Made by a program: the position numbers and the translations under genes
Assembly (NCBI GenBank): GCA_020439605.1
Contig: JAGQSI010000078.1
Location: 1-8,197, forward strand
Source of the DNA: Acidimicrobiales bacterium
GTDB taxonomy: Bacteria > Actinomycetota > Acidimicrobiia > Acidimicrobiales > Iamiaceae
DNA: 8,197 nucleotides
Direction of reading: 5' to 3'
Shown here: in pieces, positions 1 to 6,018 of the stretch
Numbering within the stretch: position 1 is the stretch's first letter
Layout: each line of letters opens with the position of its first letter
The notes under the pieces: model-generated
Told to the model about the DNA's origin: nothing
Databases searched by the model: none
What the model saw: only the letters and a program-made list of their open reading frames with translations

Positions 1-120
1 CAGGTTCGCGCTATGGGGGGCTCGGCCGGGACGCGCCCGCGGGCGCGTGGATCGCGTGGGTCGTGTTGATCAGGTTCGCGCTATGGGGGGCTCGGCCGGG
101 ACGCGCCCGCGGGCGCGTGG
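1..120. repeat. 50-bp direct repeat, two copies at 70-bp period, each with an 18-bp palindrome
   Basis: Positions 1-50 and 71-120 are identical, separated by 20 bp of different sequence. Each copy contains the perfect palindrome ACGCGCCCGCGGGCGCGT (31-48 and 101-118). As RNA this could fold into a 7-bp GC stem with a CGCG loop. Copy 1 starts at the window edge, so the true repeat or array may extend to the left. No T-run follows either palindrome, so a classical intrinsic terminator is not obvious. The region has stops in the reading frame of the downstream gene (TAG at 131-133) and is best read as non-coding. It could be a REP-like intergenic repeat, a hairpin terminator without a U-tract, or part of a larger tandem array; the sequence does not decide between these. 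Confidence 0.85.
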
Positions 121-156
121 TTTGGGTATCTAGTTGAACTCCGGCGCCGCCGAGGG

Positions 157-212
157 ACGCGCCCGGGAGTCGCGCCCGAGGGTCGTGCCCAGGACGCGCC
201 CGCGGGCGCGTC
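157..212. repeat. Degenerate 13-bp tandem repeat ending in a 20-bp perfect palindrome
   Basis: The octamer (A/T)CG(C/T)GCCC occurs at 157-164, 170-177, 183-190 and 194-201, so the steps are 13, 13 and 11 bp, with G-rich linkers between. The last unit is part of the perfect palindrome GACGCGCCCGCGGGCGCGTC (193-212), which contains the same 18-bp core as the two copies upstream. The element lies just before the ATG at 239 of the S9 peptidase. If translated in that gene's frame it gives an Arg/Pro-rich stretch unlike any peptidase N-terminus, so I treat it as untranslated leader or intergenic DNA. Confidence 0.75.
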
Positions 213-238
213 GCTTTCGGCGTGGCAGCATTACGGAT

Positions 239-2299
239 ATGACACAGAACTCCAAGCCCGTAGTTCCATTTGGCGCGTGGCCATCGCCAATCACTGCTGA
301 GTCCCTGGTCAAGGGTTCAGCGTCAGTTGGCGAGATCAGGGCCGACGGGTCAGATATTTGGTGGAGCGAGCAGCGCCCTCAAGAGGGTGGCCGCACCGTG
401 CTTGTTCGCCGCTCAGACGGCGCCCAACGCCATGAGTTGTTCGACGAATACGATCCACAGGGTCGAAGCCGTAACTGGAATGCCAGAACAGCGCTTCTTG
501 AATACGGTGGGGGAGCGTGGGCCGTCAACGGCGGAACCGTGGTATTTGCCGACTGGGCAGATCAACGCCTTTACCGGGTGGACCCAACCAGCGAACAGAA
601 CCAGACACCTCAACCAATCACTCCGGAACCTCCCACGCCGCGCTCGTTGCGCTACAGCGAGATCTCGTGGCTCGATTCTGCTCCGGGTTGGTTGCTCTGT
701 GTTCGCGAGAGCCACGCCCCAGAGGGTGAGCCGGTTGAGGAGATCGTCGCTGTTCCTCTCGACGGGAGAGCAGTCGATGACCCCTCAATGGTGAAGGTGC
801 TGGTAACGGGACCAGATTTTGTCCATCAGCCGGTTAGCTCCGCAGACAAGGTTGCGTGGATTTCCTGGGATCACCCACGTATGCCGTGGGATGGCACGGA
901 ACTGATGTCTGGCACCCTCGTTGTTGATTCCGACGGGACTCCATCGCATCTAGATGATCAAGTGCTGGTTGCTGGTGGGCCAGAGGAATCGATCGTTCAA
1001 CCAGGGTTCCTTTCAGATGGCTCTCTGTGCTTTTGTACTGATCGCACTGGTTGGTGGAACCCATGGAGACAATCGCCGGACGGGGAGGTGGTGTCCATGG
1101 TGACCGGCGGTGGGATAGATGTAGAGATCGGTGGCCCTTTGTGGGTGGGAGGCTCGCGTTGGTGGTGTGAACTCTCGAACGGTCGACTGTTGGCCAGTGC
1201 CCGATCGAATGGGTCTGATGCGCTTGTAGTGGTCGAGGCCAATGGTGATGTGAATGAGCTCGGCTCGCCGTTCAGTGAGATTGGACAAGTAGTCGGCTCC
1301 AGTGACGGCAAGGGTGCCTTGGTTGTGGCCGGCTCGGCGTTGAGCGAGATGTCCCCACTGTTGGTGGATGTGATGGACGATGGGGAGGCGATACTTGCTG
1401 GCATCGAAGTGCTTCGTCCCGCCACAGCGGACCAACAAGAGCCGGGACATCCGGACAAGACCTGGATCTCCGAACCGAAGCACATCACATTCGAATCCCA
1501 GCATGCCCGGATAGCTCATGGACTCTTCTATCCACCACTGAACCCGGAGGTTCGAGGCCCAGACGACGAGCTGCCACCGTTGATCGTCATGATCCACGGT
1601 GGTCCGACTTCGGCAGCGAGGCACATGTTGTCGTGGGCGAAGCAGTTTTGGACGAGTCGTGGCTTCGCTGTGGTGGACGTGGACTACGGCGGCTCAACCG
1701 GATATGGGCGGCCCTACAGGCGGCTGCTCGAGGGCAACTGGGGCATTGTGGACGTTGAGGATGCTGTGGCTGCCGCAACGTACCTTTCAGAAGATGGCCG
1801 AGTAGATGGCAAGCGTCTCGCCATACGTGGTGGCAGCGCAGGTGGCTTCACCACACTTGCGGCGCTTTGTTTTCACGACGCATTCTCCGCAGGTGCGAGC
1901 CTCTACGGGGTTGCAGATCTCAATGCGTTGGCCGCCGATACCCATAAGTTCGAGAGCAGATATCTGGACTCGTTGGTAGGACCTTGGCCCGAGGACAAGA
2001 CGCTCTATGACCAACGTTCGCCCATCAATCACACCGATGGTTTCAACGCGCCGCTGATTGTTCTGCAGGGCAGCGAAGATGAAGTGGTTCCACCAAATCA
2101 GGCAGAGATGATCGTTGCGGCGTTGGCGGACAAGGGTGTCGCGCACGCCTATCTGCTCTTCGAAGGAGAGCAGCACGGGTTCCGGCAGGCACCAAACATC
2201 GTAAGGGCCCTCGAAGCCGAACTTTGGTTCTACAGCCGGGTCTTTGGCTTCGAATCTGCCGATGAGATCGAGCCGGTGGAAGGGGCGGTCGGGCTTTAG
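239..2299 (+). CDS. S9-family serine peptidase (prolyl oligopeptidase / acylaminoacyl-peptidase type)
   Basis: A predicted cytoplasmic peptidase of 686 residues. S9 enzymes cleave short peptides or remove N-terminal residues using an alpha/beta-hydrolase domain capped by a beta-propeller. The N-terminal ~410 residues are rich in Gly, Trp and Asp with repeating strand-like segments, as expected for the propeller. The C-terminal domain (about 430-670) has an HGGP oxyanion motif (His453-Pro456), the nucleophile Ser533 in GGSAGG, Asp614 in GSEDEVVP and His646 in EQHGF, so the triad is complete. No signal peptide is visible. ATG 239 is preferred over an in-frame TTG at 134 because the intervening 35 codons come from the GC-rich repeat and encode Arg/Pro-rich sequence. 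No clear Shine-Dalgarno precedes ATG 239. serA follows 50 bp downstream on the same strand. The exact substrate and the S9 subfamily cannot be assigned from sequence alone. Confidence 0.92.
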   Translation: MTQNSKPVVPFGAWPSPITAESLVKGSASVGEIRADGSDIWWSEQRPQEGGRTVLVRRSDGAQRHELFDEYDPQGRSRNWNARTALLEYGGGAWAVNGGTVVFADWADQRLYRVDPTSEQNQTPQPITPEPPTPRSLRYSEISWLDSAPGWLLCVRESHAPEGEPVEEIVAVPLDGRAVDDPSMVKVLVTGPDFVHQPVSSADKVAWISWDHPRMPWDGTELMSGTLVVDSDGTPSHLDDQVLVAGGPEESIVQPGFLSDGSLCFCTDRTGWWNPWRQSPDGEVVSMVTGGGIDVEIGGPLWVGGSRWWCELSNGRLLASARSNGSDALVVVEANGDVNELGSPFSEIGQVVGSSDGKGALVVAGSALSEMSPLLVDVMDDGEAILAGIEVLRPATADQQEPGHPDKTWISEPKHITFESQHARIAHGLFYPPLNPEVRGPDDELPPLIVMIHGGPTSAARHMLSWAKQFWTSRGFAVVDVDYGGSTGYGRPYRRLLEGNWGIVDVEDAVAAATYLSEDGRVDGKRLAIRGGSAGGFTTLAALCFHDAFSAGASLYGVADLNALAADTHKFESRYLDSLVGPWPEDKTLYDQRSPINHTDGFNAPLIVLQGSEDEVVPPNQAEMIVAALADKGVAHAYLLFEGEQHGFRQAPNIVRALEAELWFYSRVFGFESADEIEPVEGAVGL

Positions 2300-2349
2300 T
2301 CCTAATGCATTGGCCGAAACCGAGCGCCACCCGGCAGACTCAAAGCACT

Positions 2350-3915
2350 ATGGCTCGAGTCTTGGTTCCAGAAAAGATCGCCGATGCTGGTCTCAACGCC
2401 CTGCGCGCAGCAGGTCACGAGGTTGACGTCCAGTTGGGGCTAACCCCCGAGCAGTTGATCGAGGCGGTGAAAGGCGCACATGCGCTCATCATCCGTTCCG
2501 CCACCACTGTTACGGCCGAGGTGCTTGACGCTGGCACGGATCTAGTGGTTGTGGGTCGCGCAGGGATCGGCCTCGACAATGTGGATGTTGCTCACGCCAC
2601 GGCCCGTGGCGTGATGGTTGTGAACGCCCCACAGAGCAACATCCTTTCGGCTGCAGAGCAGACCATGGCGTTGATGTTGGCCCAGGCTCGCAACATCCCG
2701 CAGGCTCACGGTGCCTTGGTGGCCGGCCGTTGGGAACGTTCCAAGTGGGAAGGTGTTGAGCTCGCCGACAAGACCCTCGCCATTGTTGGTCTCGGTCGGA
2801 TCGGCAAGTTGGTCGCCCAGCGGGCGATGGCCTTTGGGATGCGCATCATCGCCCATGACCCATTTATTTCTCCAGATCGCGCCCAAGCCATGAACATTGA
2901 GCTTGTGTCGCTTGACGAGGTTGCTGCGCAGGCAGATTTCCTCACGCTCCACGTTGCCAAGACCCCCGAGACCATTGGTCTGATCGGTGAGGACTTCTTG
3001 TCGAAAGCCAAGCCGAGCCTGCGGGTGATCAACGTTTCTCGTGGCGGCATCGTGGACGAAGCTGCGCTTGCAGATGCAATCCGTGAAGGCAAGATTGCCG
3101 GCGCTGCACTCGACGTGTTCGAAAAGGAACCCACCACGGAGTCTCTCTTGTTCGAGCTGCCTCAGGTTGTGGTCGCTCCTCACCTTGGCGCAAGCACCGC
3201 AGAAGCCCAGGACAAGGCCGGAGACACCATTGCCGAGCAAGTGCTGTTGGCTCTCGGTGGCGAGTTCGTTCCGTTTGCGGTGAACGTAGCCGCGGGCGAA
3301 GCGAGTGAGACCGTTCGCCCGTTCCTTCGGGTTGCGGAGCAACTCGGTCGCTTGTTTGCCGGCTTGGGTGAAGGCTTGCCGTCCAACGTTGAGATCGAGT
3401 ACGCGGGCGAGCTTGCCGGCTATGACACCAGGATTCTCACGCTGTCGGTTCTCAAGGGATTCTTTGGTGCTGTGTCCACCGAGCCTGTCTCCTATGTAAA
3501 TGCGCCCACCCTGGCTGAGGAGCAAGGAGTTGAGGTCAACGAGTCGTCAACCTCGAGCACTGTGGACTGGATCAATCTCATTTCATTGTCGGGTGGAGGT
3601 CGCCAGATCGCCGGCACTTTGGTCGGACTCAAGGCAGAACCTCGCCTGGTGCAGATCGATGGTCATTCCGTGGATGTCCCACCGTCTGAGCATCTCATCA
3701 TTGTGCGAAACGATGATCGCCCCGGTGTTATTGGTCGTGTTGCAACCGCTCTTGGCGATGCAGGGGTCAACATCGCAGACATGGATGTAGGCCGTTCTTC
3801 ACGCGCTGACGGTGCACTCATGGTGATAGCCACCTCTGAGGCAATTACCCCCGAGGTAGAACAAGCTCTGCGCAGCGCCGATGGCGTTACGAGCGTCTCT
3901 GTAGCTCACGCCTAG
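2350..3915 (+). CDS. serA: D-3-phosphoglycerate dehydrogenase, long form
   Basis: Catalyses NAD-dependent oxidation of 3-phosphoglycerate to 3-phosphohydroxypyruvate, the first committed step of serine synthesis, in the cytoplasm. The 521-residue protein matches the long actinobacterial form (the M. tuberculosis enzyme is 528). The nucleotide-binding motif VGLGRIG lies at 146-152, with Asp170 after the second strand as the likely ribose-binding acid. Catalytic residues are Arg231 (NVSRGG), Glu260 (FEKEP) and His278 (APHLGAS). Residues ~315-445 form the intervening allosteric-substrate-binding domain, and ~448-521 are an ACT domain (NDDRPGVIGRVA), which in this family mediates serine feedback inhibition. 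ATG 2350 gives the expected MARVLV start. An in-frame ATG at 2305, 5 bp after the peptidase stop, would add 15 non-conserved residues; neither has a strong ribosome-binding site. Co-transcription with the peptidase is possible given the 50-bp gap. Confidence 0.97.
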   Translation: MARVLVPEKIADAGLNALRAAGHEVDVQLGLTPEQLIEAVKGAHALIIRSATTVTAEVLDAGTDLVVVGRAGIGLDNVDVAHATARGVMVVNAPQSNILSAAEQTMALMLAQARNIPQAHGALVAGRWERSKWEGVELADKTLAIVGLGRIGKLVAQRAMAFGMRIIAHDPFISPDRAQAMNIELVSLDEVAAQADFLTLHVAKTPETIGLIGEDFLSKAKPSLRVINVSRGGIVDEAALADAIREGKIAGAALDVFEKEPTTESLLFELPQVVVAPHLGASTAEAQDKAGDTIAEQVLLALGGEFVPFAVNVAAGEASETVRPFLRVAEQLGRLFAGLGEGLPSNVEIEYAGELAGYDTRILTLSVLKGFFGAVSTEPVSYVNAPTLAEEQGVEVNESSTSSTVDWINLISLSGGGRQIAGTLVGLKAEPRLVQIDGHSVDVPPSEHLIIVRNDDRPGVIGRVATALGDAGVNIADMDVGRSSRADGALMVIATSEAITPEVEQALRSADGVTSVSVAHA

Positions 3916-3928
3916 ATAGCTCATCGCT

Positions 3929-3955
3929 AGCTGGCCCGCACCTAGTTGGCCAGCT
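3929..3955. terminator. Hairpin in the serA / anchored-protein convergent junction
   Basis: AGCTGGCC (3929-3936) and GGCCAGCT (3948-3955) form a perfect 8-bp stem with an 11-nt loop, starting 13 bp after the serA stop. No T-run follows on either strand, so it would be an actinobacterial-style terminator without a U-tract. Its place between convergent genes supports a termination role, probably for serA. Confidence 0.5.
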
Positions 3956-3975
3956 CCAATTGAGTTCAGGTCTCG

Positions 3976-3994
3976 CTAAACGCTCAGCGTTTAG
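3976..3994. terminator. Hairpin spanning the stop codon of the minus-strand anchored-protein gene
   Basis: CTAAACGC (3976-3983) and GCGTTTAG (3987-3994) form a perfect 8-bp stem with a 3-nt loop. The loop is exactly the stop codon (TGA, 3986-3984) of the minus-strand gene. It lies 60 bp past the serA stop and could act in either direction as a bidirectional terminator or as a 3'-end stabiliser. There is no U-tract beyond it. Confidence 0.45.
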
Positions 3995-4484
3995 GTGGGC
4001 GCAACCCGTCTTCCTTGGCGTCTTGTTCTGATGCGTAGCAGCGGTCCGGCTTGGTTCGCTCGTAGGAGAGGCCACCGGGAAGGTGGTAGATACCGCTCGA
4101 GAGCTTCGCCTTGATCGGATAGCCATCGGGGCATGCCCCATCAACAGGATCGACCCAAGCCTTTGCCTCGATGTCTGGCCCCGTCTCTGTCGCCACATCC
4201 GCCGCTACATCTGCCACCGCCTCTGGCTCACCATTTGCTTCTTGCTGCGATTCTGCCTCTGCCTCTGGCTCTACCTTTGGCTCTGGCTCAGAACCGGCTT
4301 GTGCGAGGGAGGTCGGTGGCGCCTCGGTCTCGTTCGGCGATGGCTTATACCCGGGGCCACCATTGATGCTGGGATGATCTGAGAATTGGGGAGTGGCAGG
4401 TCCTCGCAGCTTGGACACGAGAAGTGCAATCCCAATCCCTGCGGCGCTTAAACCAACGACTTTTCCGAGCTTGCCTCCGGCCAT
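3984..4484 (-). CDS. Small membrane-anchored protein with acidic Pro-rich linker and C-terminal Cys/IYHLPGG module
   Basis: A 166-residue protein of unknown role. Residues ~8-24 are a short, weak hydrophobic segment (VVGLSAAGIGIALLV) that could anchor it in the membrane. Residues ~50-108 are a low-complexity linker rich in Glu, Pro and Ala. Residues 116-166 form a compact module with paired cysteines (Cys118, Cys149) and the pattern CPDGYPIKAKLSSGIYHLPGG...YERTKPDRCY..EQDA..DGLRPPKR. Similar modules occur at the C-termini of many actinobacterial proteins (named sunset domain in some annotations, from memory) and resemble the tail of some secreted nucleases; their function is not established. 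ATG 4484 is chosen because it begins at the basic segment before the helix. An in-frame ATG at 4520 would add 12 residues. The gene diverges from the TSUP permease gene and converges on serA. Confidence 0.8.
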   Translation of the reverse strand: MAGGKLGKVVGLSAAGIGIALLVSKLRGPATPQFSDHPSINGGPGYKPSPNETEAPPTSLAQAGSEPEPKVEPEAEAESQQEANGEPEAVADVAADVATETGPDIEAKAWVDPVDGACPDGYPIKAKLSSGIYHLPGGLSYERTKPDRCYASEQDAKEDGLRPPKR

Positions 4485-4520
4485 TTGCGCCACGCTACAT
4501 GCAGGCTTCCGTCCGTGCAT

Positions 4521-4587
4521 TCCTACTAAGTAGATAGGAATTGCGGGGCTACTGGGTAATCGCTATTGTTGACCTATCTAGTAGGGA
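4521..4587. promoter_or_regulatory. Pair of related operator-like boxes in the divergent intergenic region
   Basis: Two similar sequences lie between the divergent genes. The left box, TCCTACTAAGTAGATAGGA (4521-4539), contains the dyad CTACT-A-AGTAG and outer CCTA/TAGG arms. The right box, CCTATCTAGTAGGGA (4573-4587), has CCTA/TAGG arms around TCTAG. The 8-mer TAGATAGG (4531-4538) is exactly inverted as CCTATCTA (4573-4580). The spacing and placement would suit a dimeric repressor controlling the permease gene and perhaps its divergent partner. The regulator family cannot be named, and no regulator gene is in the window. Confidence 0.5.
4541..4569 (+). promoter_or_regulatory. Weak candidate -35/-10 for the TSUP permease gene
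   Basis: TTGCGG (4541-4546) and TATTGT (4564-4569) are 17 bp apart, with 3/6 and 4/6 matches to the sigma-70-type consensus. Transcription would start near 4576, inside the right operator-like box, which would fit repression. The match is weak, so this is a suggestion only. Confidence 0.25.
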
Positions 4588-4598
4588 ATTGAGGACTC

Positions 4599-5486
4599 AT
4601 GCGAAAGCTGATCGTATTAGGGATAGTGGGCCTGTTTGCTCAGCTCATTGATGGTGCACTTGGTATGGCCTATGGCGTCACTTCCTCCTCGTTGATGCTC
4701 GCTGCTGGGCTGTCTCCTGCGGCCGCTTCGGCTTCCGTGCACCTTGCTGAGATCGGCACGACGCTCGCTTCTGGGGCAGCGCATTGGCGCTTCGGAAACG
4801 TTGACTGGAAGATGGTGGCACGCCTTGGAGTGCCGGGGGCGATTGGAGCCGGTGCCGGTGCCACGTTCCTCTCCAGCCTCTCCACGGATGCTGCTAAGCC
4901 TTGGATGGCAGGAATTCTCATCGCTATTGGGGCCTATGTCCTGGTGCGATTCACCTTCGGTTCGCTCAAGACCGACCCCAATCCTCGTGGGTTGCGTGCG
5001 CGGTTCTTGACTCCATTGGGGCTATTCGCAGGGTTCATCGACGCCACCGGTGGAGGCGGATGGGGGCCGGTGGCCACGCCAACTCTTCTGGTTTCGGGCA
5101 AGGTCGAGCCTCGCAAAGTGATCGGCTCTGTCGACACCAGCGAGTTCTTGGTGGCCACCGCAGCCAGTATCGGCTTTCTAATAGGGATTGGAAGCGCAGG
5201 AATCAACTTCGGATACGTGGCGGCGCTGCTCATCGGCGGTCTGATAGCTGCACCTATCGCTGCCTATCTGGTCAAGATAATCCCGCCTCAGATGCTCGGT
5301 TCGCTGGTCGGTGGCTTCATCGTGTTGACCAACTCCCGGCTGGTAATCAACAACGCCTCGCTGCAGGGATGGGCCGCTACATCCATTTACGCAACAATCG
5401 CGATGCTTTGGGGTGCTGCGGTTGTTTGGTCGTTCCGCAAGACCCGCAGCATCAACCGGACTCGCTCACATATGGTGATGGCATAG
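4599..5486 (+). CDS. TSUP-family permease (TauE/SafE-type sulfite/organosulfonate exporter-like)
   Basis: A 295-residue integral membrane protein of the TSUP family (TauE/SafE), which moves small sulfur- or carboxyl-containing anions across the cytoplasmic membrane. The two-fold pseudo-repeat typical of the family is visible: the N-half has FAQLIDGALGMAYG (13-26) and SASVHLAEIGTTLASG (44-59), and the C-half has FAGFIDATGGGGWGP (143-157) and GSVDTSEFLV (176-185). About seven or eight hydrophobic segments are present (roughly 3-38, 74-92, 103-120, 137-166, 183-200, 203-226, 231-250, 256-278). The tail is basic. GAGG (4591-4594) 4 bp before the ATG is a reasonable ribosome-binding site. Substrate is not determined: no sulfur-assimilation gene is present in the window. 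It converges with the small membrane protein gene at 5521, leaving 34 bp. Confidence 0.9.
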   Translation: MRKLIVLGIVGLFAQLIDGALGMAYGVTSSSLMLAAGLSPAAASASVHLAEIGTTLASGAAHWRFGNVDWKMVARLGVPGAIGAGAGATFLSSLSTDAAKPWMAGILIAIGAYVLVRFTFGSLKTDPNPRGLRARFLTPLGLFAGFIDATGGGGWGPVATPTLLVSGKVEPRKVIGSVDTSEFLVATAASIGFLIGIGSAGINFGYVAALLIGGLIAAPIAAYLVKIIPPQMLGSLVGGFIVLTNSRLVINNASLQGWAATSIYATIAMLWGAAVVWSFRKTRSINRTRSHMVMA

Positions 5487-5520
5487 GGTCAGCATGGCTT
5501 AGGGCCAACGCGGCTTCGGG

Positions 5521-6018
5521 TCAGTTGTCTGCTTCGGGATCTGGCTTCTTGACACAGTTCTCGTAATAGAGCCCTAGAACCTTTAACAGAGCACTATTGA
5601 AGCTAGCTGGCGGCGAAGGCATGGGCAGGGCGCTTGCTCGCGCATCATCTCTGGCTTTGAGATAGGCAACACGCTCGGTCTCAGCCTCGAGTAGCGCTCG
5701 TTCGAGGAGGCCGCTTTCGTGTTCGGCTAATTTGGCGAAGTCGATCTTGTGGGCATATTTCAATACATCTAGTGCCTGATCAATGGACTGTATAGGTTCC
5801 TCACCCTCGGAGTTGCCCTGGCTCGCATCTCCAAACACCTGAACAAAGAGATTGCATGATGATCCGTCGGTTTGGTTTGATCCGTCGGCGAACACGAGGG
5901 TCATCGCTAAAGAAAGCGTCACTATCAGCGGAGTGGCTACCAACAGGTACTTGCACCAAACGGGTATTGAAGCGCGCCGAGTCTCCTCCTGGTGTATGTC
6001 GCCGGGTAGATCGATCAT
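5521..6018 (-). CDS. Hypothetical single-pass membrane protein, translationally coupled to the GT-C-like gene
   Basis: A 165-residue protein with no family I recognise. It has a short charged N-terminus (1-22), one strong membrane helix (about 23-43, KYLLVATPLIVTLSLAMTLVF) and a C-terminal domain that is probably extracytoplasmic. That domain contains an acidic stretch (67-75), a helical, possibly coiled-coil segment (about 77-128), a Pro-rich turn (132-138) and two cysteines (Cys55, Cys155) that could pair in an oxidising compartment. Its ATG overlaps the stop of the upstream gene as ATGA (6018-6015), which usually indicates translational coupling and joint function. A role as accessory subunit of the upstream membrane protein is inference from this arrangement only. 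It ends 34 bp from the converging TSUP gene. Confidence 0.75.
   Translation of the reverse strand: MIDLPGDIHQEETRRASIPVWCKYLLVATPLIVTLSLAMTLVFADGSNQTDGSSCNLFVQVFGDASQGNSEGEEPIQSIDQALDVLKYAHKIDFAKLAEHESGLLERALLEAETERVAYLKARDDARASALPMPSPPASFNSALLKVLGLYYENCVKKPDPEADN

Noticed and set aside
1..120. The repeat-spacer-repeat pattern as a CRISPR array
   Set aside because: There are only two visible copies, the repeat is 50 bp with a 20-bp spacer (too long and too short respectively), and no cas gene is present.
2305..2349. ATG 2305 as the serA start
   Set aside because: It adds 15 residues that do not match the SerA N-terminus, whereas ATG 2350 begins at the conserved first strand. Not fully excluded, because neither start has a good ribosome-binding site.
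2542..3525. A long open frame antisense to serA (327 codons)
   Set aside because: It lies entirely inside a well-conserved serA, and its translation shows no domain or membrane pattern. It is a codon-bias shadow.
4083..4382. Several plus-strand open frames over the anchored-protein gene
   Set aside because: They arise from the low-complexity Glu/Pro/Ala linker read in the opposite sense, giving Leu/Trp- or Ser/Ala-rich repeats with no recognisable features.
4569..4574. TTGACC as a -35 element for the TSUP gene
   Set aside because: It is only 24 bp from the start codon, so its -10 would fall on the ribosome-binding site; no -10-like sequence is there.
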